Assembly: GCA_945291235.1 (NCBI GenBank)
Contig: CALYQY010000086.1
Span: 1 to 9,102, forward strand
From: an uncultured Gilliamella sp.
GTDB lineage: Bacteria; Pseudomonadota; Gammaproteobacteria; Enterobacterales; Enterobacteriaceae
Length of the DNA stretch: 9,102 nt
Direction of reading: 5' to 3'
Shown: one piece after another, positions 1-5,918 of the stretch
How positions within the stretch are numbered: position 1 is the first letter of the stretch
Layout of the letters: every line of letters starts with the position of its first letter
The notes under the pieces: model-generated
What the model was told of the DNA's origin: nothing
What the model saw: the letters and a program-made list of their open reading frames with translations, nothing else
Database searches by the model: none
Position numbers and translations under genes: made by a program

Positions 1-692
1 TTCAATGGAAAATCGGTCGAAAAGGACAAGACAATGGTATTTTATTACTTATTGTAAAAGATGATAAACGTATGCGAATTGAGGTTGGCTATGGGCTTGA
101 AGGAACTATTACTGACTTATTTGCCAGTAAAATTATTCGTGAACAATTAGCGCCACAATTTCGGCAAAATAACTATTATCAAGGTATTAATAATGCCTTA
201 TCTGTGCTGAAACAAGAAATCGATAATCCTTCCCCGAAAAGTGAAGATAACGAACAAGGCTCTAACCTTAACATTGGATGGTTATTTACAGAAAACTTTG
301 CTTATTATGCACTGGTGTCATTTTTTATTTGTCTTATACTTGCTAACTTATTTTATCGTAAAGATAAAACCAAACAATGTTTATGTGCAAGTTTATTTAA
401 TGCACTATCTGTTGGTGGACTCACCTTTTGGCATGTGCGCAATCTACATATTATAATAGTATATATCATGTTTGTGGTATTTATTTTGAGTGCCATTGCT
501 AGCCACTATGTAATTCGCAGAGCTGGCAGAAGAAGAGGGCGAAGAAATAATCGCGGAAGAAGTGACTATTTTGGTGGTTCTAGCGGAGGCGACAGAAGCA
601 GTGGAGGCGGCAGAAGAGGCGGCGGAGGCGGCGGCTTTAGTGGCGGCGGTGGTGGCCGCAGTGGTGGCGGTGGCGCTTCCGGTAGCTGGTAA
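1..692 (+). CDS. TPM-domain (YgcG-type) membrane protein, 5' end missing
   Basis: Partial: the reading frame is open from base 3 to the TAA at 690-692, so the real start lies left of the window and the ATG at 72 is internal. The visible part begins in the C-terminal half of a TPM domain (Q-W-K-I-G-R, then D-N-G-I-L-L-L and R-I-E-V-G-Y-G-L-E-G), a typical signature of this family of extracytoplasmic domains. Three hydrophobic segments follow, at about 297-356, 381-431 and 444-509. An arginine-rich stretch (about 516-560) leads into a glycine/serine-rich tail ending GGGGASGSW, the usual ending of YgcG-type proteins. Members normally have an N-terminal signal peptide, with TPM outside the membrane; that part is not visible here. 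Cellular function is poorly defined; TPM domains have been linked to membrane-protein quality control and phosphatase activity in other lineages. It is separated from the downstream cluster by a hairpin and 400 bases, so it is probably unrelated to it. Family assignment is firm, role unknown. Confidence 0.88.
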   Translation, partial: QWKIGRKGQDNGILLLIVKDDKRMRIEVGYGLEGTITDLFASKIIREQLAPQFRQNNYYQGINNALSVLKQEIDNPSPKSEDNEQGSNLNIGWLFTENFAYYALVSFFICLILANLFYRKDKTKQCLCASLFNALSVGGLTFWHVRNLHIIIVYIMFVVFILSAIASHYVIRRAGRRRGRRNNRGRSDYFGGSSGGDRSSGGGRRGGGGGGFSGGGGGRSGGGGASGSW

Positions 693-706
693 ATGGGATA
701 AAAAAA

Positions 707-727
707 TAAGGCGCTAGATGCGCCTTA
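707..727 (+). terminator. Hairpin terminator after the TPM gene
   Basis: A perfect 8-bp stem TAAGGCGC / GCGCCTTA (707-714 and 720-727) with a 5-base loop TAGAT starts 15 bases after the TPM stop codon. The A-run at 700-706 lies upstream of the stem and the + strand sequence after it is only weakly T-rich (ATTATAT). On the minus strand the stem would be followed by a long T-run. It therefore fits either a modest rightward terminator or a bidirectional one that is stronger leftward. Confidence 0.7.
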
Positions 728-906
728 ATTATATCGATTAATGGTAGTTTATTTTTTACCATCCTTCCCTATTTAAAAATTTAGCCACAACATATCTCGC
801 TGCAATCAGCGATAACATTTTCTGATTTATGTAGCCTTTAATTTTGGTTAAAACAGTGTTGATATGCCCATTGATTCATCGTCTTTTTTAGAAAAATCGT
901 GTTAAT

Positions 907-928
907 TTTTATGATCTAACTCACAAAA
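907..928 (+). promoter_or_regulatory. CRP (cAMP receptor protein)-like binding site
   Basis: The core reads TATGA-TCTAAC-TCACA (910-925), against the CRP consensus TGTGA-N6-TCACA: nine of ten core bases match. The flanks are TTT before and AAA after (the consensus is AAA/TTT, so the flanks match only in being AT-rich). It lies within a perfect 10+10 inverted repeat, TGTTAATTTT (900-909) and AAAATTAACA (925-934), whose centre nearly coincides with that of the CRP site. A CRP site is what one expects for a carbon-catabolic operon in a gammaproteobacterium. The distance to a start site is unknown because no clear -10 is seen. Confidence 0.6.
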
Positions 929-980
929 TTAACAATCATTTATTTATCAAAATTGACCTATCAAGCAAGATTAAGTCTGC

Positions 981-1008
981 TTGTCCCACGATAGAACCCC
1001 CATAATAA
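981..1008 (+). promoter_or_regulatory. Tentative sigma70 promoter for the PRD-SFCGS-dga cluster
   Basis: TTGTCC (981-986) and TAATAA (1003-1008) are spaced by 16 bases, giving a start near 1014-1015. Each box has about four of six consensus bases. The upstream CRP-like centre (917.5) would then be near -97, close to but not on the usual class I positions. Another -35-like hexamer, TTGACC at 953-958, has no -10 at a proper distance. No sigma54-type GG/GC box was seen. This is weak and mainly marks where to look. Confidence 0.25.
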
Positions 1009-1092
1009 AAAATTTCCTATTGTTGAAGGAAAAACTCTCTATCCACATTGCTTATGGTTTGATTTAGGCTTTATTCATTCTCAAAACAGACA

Positions 1093-1452
1093 ATGCTAGT
1101 GGTTATGACTCAAATAAAATTTCGCATGATCGAAGATGATCTGACGCTTGAAGAGGTGACAGAAAACACAATCAACATTATTAATACTTGGTTAGCTGAG
1201 CATCAAATTGTACAAAATGAGGTGCAAAAATTGATGCTCTATTCCCATATTAAATCCATGGTTCAACGGGCTAAAACTTTAGAACAATTACCTGAACTCG
1301 ATCTCACTTTATTTGACCAACTATCTGAAGAGTCCTTAGCGTTAGCGCAAAAAACAGTAAATTTATTCGATAATTTACCAATAGAAGAAGCATATTTATT
1401 GGCTATTCACTATGACGTAGCCAAAGCAAATGAATCGATAAACAAAAATTAA
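1093..1452 (+). CDS. Stand-alone PRD-domain protein (EF_0829/AHA_3910-type)
   Basis: A 119-residue protein consisting of almost nothing but one PTS-regulation domain. PRDs are normally paired modules in regulators such as BglG or LicR, where histidines are phosphorylated by HPr or PTS enzymes. Both conserved PRD histidine positions are present: H52 in LYSHIKSMVQR and H106 in YLLAIHYDV. There is no DNA- or RNA-binding segment, signal peptide or membrane helix, so it should be cytoplasmic and is not a transcription factor by itself. It is the first gene of the cluster, 26 bases before the SFCGS gene. The start is uncertain: ATG 1093 and ATG 1105 are in frame and neither has a good ribosome-binding site; 1105 gives a 115-residue form starting MTQIKF. 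Small PRD proteins like this are found at the head of the same cluster in other bacteria. A role as phosphorylatable sensor or EIIA-like partner is inference. Confidence 0.85.
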   Translation: MLVVMTQIKFRMIEDDLTLEEVTENTINIINTWLAEHQIVQNEVQKLMLYSHIKSMVQRAKTLEQLPELDLTLFDQLSEESLALAQKTVNLFDNLPIEEAYLLAIHYDVAKANESINKN

Positions 1453-1478
1453 AAAAATAAATGGAAAGGAGAAACATT

Positions 1479-1847
1479 ATGGCTCAAGTGATCATTGTAA
1501 TAGGCGATCGAATGGGAAAAGGACAAAAAATTGCCCAAGGCATTAATTCGGTAGAAGGCTGCCAAGCAATTGTGATCCCCGGTATGGCAGCCGATATGAA
1601 ATTGGGAGATGTGATGAATCAAGAAAATGCCGATTTAGGTCTTTCATTTTGTGGTAGTGGTGGGGCAGGCGCAATTACCGCCCAAAATAAATATGGTTAT
1701 ACCCAACGTCATGGAATGCGTTCGATTGAAGAAGGAGAAACGGCAATCAATGATGGCTGTAAAGTGCTGGGTTTTGGTTTTATGGATACCGAAGAATTAG
1801 GGCAACGTATCGCCAAAGCATTTTTGAAAAAAAATCCTCGTGAGTAA
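1479..1847 (+). CDS. SFCGS-family glycine-rich protein
   Basis: A 122-residue soluble protein with the family-naming motif S-F-C-G-S at residues 56-60. The start is ATG 1479, because AAGGAG (1466-1471) sits 7 bases before it; the in-frame ATG at 1461 overlaps that site and is rejected. The family has no assigned function and occurs with DUF4310/4311/4312 and DgaE/DgaF-type genes. Reading the sequence, I note a resemblance to RpiB/LacAB sugar-phosphate isomerases. An N-terminal VIIVIGDRMG resembles their phosphate/substrate loop with an Asp (D10). CGSG at 58-61 followed by AITAQNK (65-71) matches their CGTG...SIAANK loop, whose Cys is the catalytic base. KVLGFG (95-100) and ELGQRIAKAFL (106-116) match their VLAFG and final helix. 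It is about 25 residues shorter than RpiB. An EIIB-like role for Cys58 is the alternative. Family call firm; fold and activity inferred. Confidence 0.9.
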   Translation: MAQVIIVIGDRMGKGQKIAQGINSVEGCQAIVIPGMAADMKLGDVMNQENADLGLSFCGSGGAGAITAQNKYGYTQRHGMRSIEEGETAINDGCKVLGFGFMDTEELGQRIAKAFLKKNPRE

Positions 1848-1861
1848 AAGGGCGCATCAGC

Positions 1862-2158
1862 ATGAAACAAAATCAACAGCAAATAGTAAGAGTAAGTGGT
1901 CAAGGTGATTCTAAGCAACGTGCATTTGCTAATGCATTAAGTCAGGTACAAAAACAGGTGCTTAAAAATTCATCCAATATGATGTTGCGTATAGAGCCGC
2001 TGAATATTCAAATCGTATCAGCAATAAAGAATATCACCACAGAACGATTTTTATTTATCTTTTTACCCAGAAAAAAGGCCATTTATGACATTACACTCGA
2101 TGTGGCTGTTGATGTTTGTTTTGTTGATTTAAGTCATATTGAATTTACTTCTCAATAA
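1862..2158 (+). CDS. DUF4312 family protein
   Basis: A 98-residue protein with no signal peptide. It opens with a strand-turn-helix pattern (IVRVSGQGDSKQRAFANAL, residues 8-26), continues through VQKQVL, and ends with two strand-like hydrophobic segments (RFLFIFLPRK, residues 61-70, and YDITLDVAVDVCFVDL, 74-89). It looks like a small soluble alpha/beta protein, not a membrane protein. The length and position between the SFCGS gene and the DUF4311 gene fit DUF4312 (EF_0831/AHA_3912-type). It starts 14 bases after the previous stop codon with AAAGGG (1847-1852) as a moderate ribosome-binding site 9 bases upstream. The function of the family is unknown; constant linkage to the two membrane proteins suggests a cytoplasmic subunit of the same complex. 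I found no catalytic motif. Confidence 0.85.
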   Translation: MKQNQQQIVRVSGQGDSKQRAFANALSQVQKQVLKNSSNMMLRIEPLNIQIVSAIKNITTERFLFIFLPRKKAIYDITLDVAVDVCFVDLSHIEFTSQ

Positions 2159-2174
2159 CAAAAAAAGGAAAGTT

Positions 2175-2927
2175 ATGGAAATTCTCATCATTGCATTTAA
2201 GTCAATCATTATTGGTGGACTTTGTGGTTTAGGGGTTGGAGCCGGGGCGGCAAGGATGTTTCACGCCCCAACTTATCAAGGTATGGGGGCATTTCGGACA
2301 TTGGGTGAGCTCAACGCTTGTGAAGGCGATCCGGCTGCGCATTTTTCATTTGGTTTAGGGTTCTTTTTTAATGCCTGGGCATCATCCGTTGCCGCAGGTT
2401 CGTTTACCCAAGATGTTGATCATCGCATTATTCCAAACTGGGGCGCCGCTTTATTGATGATTAAAAATCGTAATCTTGCCGAAACGTTGCATGATCCTAA
2501 AAAAATGGCCATTGCCTGCGCAATCATCGGCATGATAGTGGTGCTGTTTTTAAATACAACAACATCGGTTATTCCCGATTCGTTAAAGATAACTGCCACA
2601 AAAGTTCTTGTGCCTGCTGCCAATTTGCTAGTTGCAACAGTGATGCCGGTTATTTTCTGGCTGGCAGCTTTAGATGCAGGGCGACGTAGTGGATTTTGGG
2701 GAACATTATTTGGTGGTCTGGCACAGTTAATTATGGGCAATGCCGTTCCCGGTCTGGTGTTAGGCATACTTATCGGTAAAGGTGTCGATGATAGTGGTTG
2801 GAATCGAATGATGAAAATTATGTTAATTGCTGTCATTTTGCTATTTGTGATGAGTGGCTACTTCCGGGGCTTTGATATGAAGATGATAAACGCATTTAGC
2901 GACGGTTTATCTTATTGGTTTAAATAA
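2175..2927 (+). CDS. DUF4311 membrane protein, putative transporter subunit
   Basis: A 250-residue polytopic membrane protein. The start is ATG 2175, with AGGAA a few bases upstream (2166-2170); a longer frame from 2139 overlaps the previous gene, lacks a ribosome-binding site and adds a polar N-terminus. Hydrophobic segments lie near residues 3-25, 57-75, 110-130, 142-165, 175-200 and 212-230. Notable polar or glycine-rich parts are GGLCGLGVGAGAARMF (14-29), GELNACEGDPAAHFSFG (44-60), SFTQDVDHRIIPNWGAAL (76-93) and LDAGRRSGFWG (166-176). The acidic, His- and Cys-containing segment 44-60 could be substrate- or ion-binding. It matches DUF4311 in length, context and overall pattern (EF_0832/AHA_3913-type). 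No match to a classical PTS EIIC or other named transporter is evident. It is followed after 14 bases by the DUF4310 gene, and the two presumably form one inner-membrane complex. Transport is inferred from topology and context. Confidence 0.87.
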   Translation: MEILIIAFKSIIIGGLCGLGVGAGAARMFHAPTYQGMGAFRTLGELNACEGDPAAHFSFGLGFFFNAWASSVAAGSFTQDVDHRIIPNWGAALLMIKNRNLAETLHDPKKMAIACAIIGMIVVLFLNTTTSVIPDSLKITATKVLVPAANLLVATVMPVIFWLAALDAGRRSGFWGTLFGGLAQLIMGNAVPGLVLGILIGKGVDDSGWNRMMKIMLIAVILLFVMSGYFRGFDMKMINAFSDGLSYWFK

Positions 2928-2941
2928 TATAGGAAATGATT

Positions 2942-3595
2942 ATGAATACACAAACAGCACTAAATAAAAGTTTCTGGTATGCCGATTGGTCGTTTCCTAT
3001 TCTTTGTGGATTATTATCCGCCGGAATTTTTGCCGGGACACATACCTTTTATGTTTATGGTATCGGCGCTTTTAACGAAATTGCCTTTGTTGCCATGCTC
3101 AAATCGGGTATGAGCACCGGGGATTATGGTGCAGTGGCCGCATTTGGGGCAAGTTTTTTATTTGCTCGTGTGATTGAAAGCTCTTTAGTTGGCATACTCG
3201 ATATAGGTGGCGCTTTACAAACCGGTATTGGGCTTGGCGTACCCGCCTTATTATTGGCCGGTGGTTATACACTACCCATTGAAAACTTCTTTATCGCTTT
3301 AGTAACTGGCTTCGTGTTAGGCGCCTTAATTGGTTTAGTTATCATTTTGATCCGAAAATTCACCATTAACAGCGCTGGTGGTTCAACTTTTGGCGCTGAT
3401 GTCATGATGGGGGCGGGTAATGCTTCGGGGCGTTTTTTAGGACCAATGATTATTTTATCTGCAATGGCTGCTTCTATTCCAATTGGCATAGGGTCTTTAC
3501 TAGGCGCACTCATTTTCTATATTTGGAAAAAGCCAATTACTGGTGGCGCAATTTTAGGTGCGATGATTTTCGGTGGAATATTTCCTATTGTCTGA
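2942..3595 (+). CDS. DUF4310 membrane protein, putative transporter subunit
   Basis: A 217-residue polytopic inner-membrane protein. ATG 2942 is chosen over the in-frame ATG at 2936 because AGGAA (2931-2935) would touch the latter but is 6 bases from 2942. Hydrophobic segments lie near residues 17-38, 63-80, 86-108, 114-137, 165-193 and 200-216. Between the fourth and fifth is a conserved-looking loop, GGSTFGADVMMGAGNASGRFLGP (146-168), rich in Gly, Asn and Asp, which could line a substrate path. Other features are a short N-terminal FWYADWSFP motif (11-19) and FNEIAFV (44-50). Length, gene order and sequence character fit DUF4310 (EF_0833/AHA_3914-type). Family function is unknown. Pairing with DUF4311 resembles the two-subunit membrane parts of mannose-family PTS systems in layout only; I see no direct sequence match. 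Confidence 0.87.
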   Translation: MNTQTALNKSFWYADWSFPILCGLLSAGIFAGTHTFYVYGIGAFNEIAFVAMLKSGMSTGDYGAVAAFGASFLFARVIESSLVGILDIGGALQTGIGLGVPALLLAGGYTLPIENFFIALVTGFVLGALIGLVIILIRKFTINSAGGSTFGADVMMGAGNASGRFLGPMIILSAMAASIPIGIGSLLGALIFYIWKKPITGGAILGAMIFGGIFPIV

Positions 3596-3604
3596 TGTTA
3601 ACTC

Positions 3605-3633
3605 TCCGCTGTCGTTGGTTAAATTACAGCGGA
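3605..3633 (+). other. Intercistronic hairpin between transporter and enzyme genes
   Basis: A perfect 8-bp inverted repeat, TCCGCTGT (3605-3612) and ACAGCGGA (3626-3633), encloses a 13-base loop. It starts 9 bases after the DUF4310 stop and ends 3 bases before GGAA (3637-3640), the probable ribosome-binding site of the metallohydrolase gene at ATG 3647. It is not followed by a T-run (TTTGG), so it is not a classical terminator. It is better read as an mRNA stability, processing or translation-control element that could set different levels for the membrane and enzyme parts of the operon. Confidence 0.55.
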
Positions 3634-3646
3634 TTTGGAACAACGT

Positions 3647-4801
3647 ATGTATGATTTAATAATAAAAAATGCCAAACTCATTGATGAGACGTGTGTCGAT
3701 ATCGCTATAGAACAAAGTCAAATTGCTGAGATTGCAAATTCGATTTTAGCTCGATCAAAACGGGTGTTGGATCTACGCAATAAACACTATATCAGTGCCG
3801 GTTGGATCGATTCACATACGCATTGCTTTGCGCATTCACCTATCTATTATGACGAACCTGATTTAATTGGTATAAAAGCCGGCGTGACATCGGTCATTGA
3901 TGCCGGGAGTGTCGGCGCGCTTGATGTGGCTGAATTTTATCAATTAGCCAGACAAGCACATACCCATGTTTACTCATTTTTGAATATATCCAAAATTGGC
4001 TTAATAACGCAAAGTGAACTTGCCAATATGGATAATATTGATGCGCTTTTATTTGAACAAGCATTAATAAAATATCCTGATTTTGTGGTCGGAATCAAAG
4101 TAAGGATGAGCCGGAGTGTGGTGGATGAAAATGGTATTGAACCTTTAATTAAAGCCAAAAAGATCCAAAAAAAATGTAGCTTACCGTTGATGATTCATAT
4201 TGGCAACAATCCACCCGATCTGGATGAGATCGCCGATTTATTGACGGAAGGTGACATTATTACTCACTGTTTTAATGGTAAGCCTAATCAAATCCTTGAT
4301 AAGAACAATAATTTACGGGGTTCGATTAAATCCGCTATTAAACGTGGCGTGATTTTAGATATTGGTCATGGTGGCGAAAGTTTTAGTTTTGCCGTTGCTG
4401 AGCGGGCGAAAAGTTTAGGTATTTACCCTAATACCATAAGTTCAGATATCTATGCGAAAAATCGCTTACATGGCCCGGTAGTGAGTTTGGCAAATATTAT
4501 GACCAAATTTATCGCGCTAAATTACAGTAAAAAACGAATTATTGATAGTGTAACGGTAAATCCAGCGCAGATCTTACATCTCAAAAATAAAGGTCTTATC
4601 GCGGTGGGATATGATGCTGATTTAACTATTTTTGATATTAAACAGCAAGCAACCTCATTATCAGATGCACATGGTGAGGTACGACAAAGTCAAGAACAGT
4701 TTGTTCCGTTAGCTTCCATTGTTGCTGATGTTGCAAAAGATGATATACATATACAAATCACGCAAGAAGGTAGTAAAAATGAGCTTAGAATCTCCAGCTA
4801 A
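3647..4801 (+). CDS. Amidohydrolase/deacetylase family metallohydrolase (EF_0837-type)
   Basis: A 384-residue cytoplasmic enzyme of the amidohydrolase superfamily (cog3964 type). A binuclear metal site can be traced: H57 and H59 in DSHTH, the bridging lysine K151 in GIKVRMS (normally carboxylated), H184 in MIHIG, H207 in THCFNG and the catalytic D267 in SSDIYA. All expected ligands are present, so the enzyme should be active. The N-terminal MYDLIIKNAKLID and C-terminal VGYDADLTIFD form the small beta-sandwich domain usual for the superfamily. I chose ATG 3647 with GGAA at 3637-3640; a TTG start at 3635 would overlap that site. Some relatives hydrolyse acetylated hydroxy acids such as acetyl-(R)-mandelate, and none of this operon type has a firm substrate known to me. 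Next to an ammonia-lyase and a KDGP aldolase, removal of an acyl group from, or ring opening of, an amino-sugar acid is the natural inference. Its end overlaps the next gene by 23 bases. Confidence 0.9.
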   Translation: MYDLIIKNAKLIDETCVDIAIEQSQIAEIANSILARSKRVLDLRNKHYISAGWIDSHTHCFAHSPIYYDEPDLIGIKAGVTSVIDAGSVGALDVAEFYQLARQAHTHVYSFLNISKIGLITQSELANMDNIDALLFEQALIKYPDFVVGIKVRMSRSVVDENGIEPLIKAKKIQKKCSLPLMIHIGNNPPDLDEIADLLTEGDIITHCFNGKPNQILDKNNNLRGSIKSAIKRGVILDIGHGGESFSFAVAERAKSLGIYPNTISSDIYAKNRLHGPVVSLANIMTKFIALNYSKKRIIDSVTVNPAQILHLKNKGLIAVGYDADLTIFDIKQQATSLSDAHGEVRQSQEQFVPLASIVADVAKDDIHIQITQEGSKNELRISS

Positions 4802-5918
4802 AAAAGATGTTTATGGTCAATATCACTTAAAAAAAGTGATTAATGCTTCAGGACGTATGACAATATTGGGTGTTTCAACACCAAGACCGGAAGTGGTCGA
4901 AACTGTCTCGCAAGGATTAAATGAATATTTTGAAATTAAAGATTTGATTGATAAAACAGGGCAATATATTGCGTGTTTACTCAATGTTGAAAATGCAGTT
5001 GTGGTATCTTGTGCGTCTGCCGGTATTGCACAGGCTGTTGCCGGTTTGATTGTGAAAGATGATCGTGATCTGTTATTTAATTTACATTCATCGACTAAAA
5101 ATGTTCCTCGTGAAATCATTGTAGCAAAAGGGCATAACGTTAATTTTGGTGCACCGATTGGCACCATGGTTGCATTAGGTGGGGGAGTGGTCGTTGAAGC
5201 CGGTTATGCTAATGAGTGTGATGCTGACCATATTGCCTCACTGATTAATGTTAATACTGCTGCTATTTTATATGTTAAATCACATCACTGCGTCCAAAAA
5301 AGTATGCTGTCAGTTACGCAGGCGGCAGCTGTAGCCCAAAAATATCAGATCCCTTTAATTGTTGATGCCGCAGCTGAGGAAGATTTAGTGACCTATTATC
5401 AGCAAGGCGCTGATATTGTGATTTATAGCGGAGCTAAAGCAATTGAGGGGCCAACTAGTGGATTGGCCATTGGTCGGTATCAAGCTATCGAATGGTTAAA
5501 GCGTCAGTCAGAAGGCATCGGCCGACCAATGAAAGTGGGTAAAGAAGGTATTTTGGGCTTAACTCGAGCCATTGAGCTTTATATTAACGACCCCAAACAT
5601 GAAACCGGGCAGCAAATGGTTAGCAAAATGCAGCCTTTTATTGAAAAACTCAATGCGCTTAATGGAATATCGGCCAAAGTGGTTTGGGATAGTGCCGGCC
5701 GGGATATTGCCAGAGCCGAAATCGCTTTTGATGCTAAAGTGATAGGCAAAACAGCAATTGAAATGGTTGATTTAATGAAACAAGGTGATATTGCCGTCTA
5801 TTTCAGACAATACAAAGCCAATGAAGGCAAAGTTGATGCTGATGTAAGAAGTGTAACATCCGCGCAACTCGATACGATTTACCACAAAATTAAAAATATT
5901 ATTCAAGGAGTAGAATAA
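4779..5918 (+). CDS. dgaE: DgaE-like PLP-dependent ammonia-lyase (SelA-related)
   Basis: A 379-residue fold-type I PLP enzyme of the SelA-related group. Visible marks are INASGRMTILG (21-31), VENAVVVSCASAGIAQA (70-86, cofactor phosphate region), D196 in IVDAAAEED (pyridine-nitrogen Asp) and K220 in YSGAKAIEGP, the Schiff-base lysine. In Salmonella DgaE converts D-glucosaminate 6-phosphate to 2-keto-3-deoxygluconate 6-phosphate plus ammonia; the next gene encodes the matching aldolase, so the same kind of alpha,beta-elimination is likely. The exact substrate here may differ, since the Salmonella dga PTS genes are absent and a metallohydrolase precedes it. The start is ATG 4779 with AGAAGG 8 bases upstream (4765-4770); it overlaps the metallohydrolase gene by 23 bases. 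A longer in-frame opening from 4719 has no ribosome-binding site. The stop TAA overlaps the ATG of the next gene by one base (TAATG), indicating translational coupling. Confidence 0.9.
   Translation: MSLESPAKKDVYGQYHLKKVINASGRMTILGVSTPRPEVVETVSQGLNEYFEIKDLIDKTGQYIACLLNVENAVVVSCASAGIAQAVAGLIVKDDRDLLFNLHSSTKNVPREIIVAKGHNVNFGAPIGTMVALGGGVVVEAGYANECDADHIASLINVNTAAILYVKSHHCVQKSMLSVTQAAAVAQKYQIPLIVDAAAEEDLVTYYQQGADIVIYSGAKAIEGPTSGLAIGRYQAIEWLKRQSEGIGRPMKVGKEGILGLTRAIELYINDPKHETGQQMVSKMQPFIEKLNALNGISAKVVWDSAGRDIARAEIAFDAKVIGKTAIEMVDLMKQGDIAVYFRQYKANEGKVDADVRSVTSAQLDTIYHKIKNIIQGVE

Larger units (their letters stand above)
693..1092. other. 400-base intergenic control region
   Basis: I see no convincing gene on either strand. 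The stretch holds the terminator hairpin at 707-727, a small inverted repeat TCGCTG/CAGCGA at 797-802/807-812, the CRP-like site inside a longer inverted repeat at 900-934, a weak -35/-10 pair at 981-1008, and a short inverted repeat TTTCCT/AGGAAA at 1013-1018/1027-1032. Given that the next nine genes have almost no gaps, this is the likely place where the whole cluster is controlled. The last repeat, 60-80 bases before the first gene, could be an operator or RNA hairpin, but nothing proves this. Confidence 0.6.

Noticed and set aside
741..762. Inverted repeat ATGGTA/TACCAT as a second terminator
   Set aside because: Weak 6-bp AT-rich stem with a 10-base loop and no T-run after it; likely chance in AT-rich DNA.
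953..981. TTGACC at 953-958 as the -35 of the cluster promoter
   Set aside because: The sequence at a 16-18 base spacing (TCTGCT region) has no resemblance to a -10 box.
693..1092. sigma54 promoter, expected if the regulator were a LevR/DgaR-type activator
   Set aside because: I found no TGGC-N8-TGC-like element, and the regulator lacks the AAA+ sigma54-interaction domain.
693..1092. RNA antiterminator (RAT) as used by BglG/LicT
   Set aside because: The regulator begins with DNA-binding HTH domains, not a CAT RNA-binding domain, and no RAT-terminator overlap was seen before the first gene.
2420..2836. Long minus-strand open frame opposite the DUF4311 gene (138 codons)
   Set aside because: It lies wholly inside a well-supported membrane-protein gene, has a low-complexity composition typical of an antisense shadow, and no family resemblance.
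4823..5167. Minus-strand open frame of 114 codons opposite the DgaE gene
   Set aside because: Shadow of the strongly supported PLP enzyme on the other strand, with no recognisable domain.
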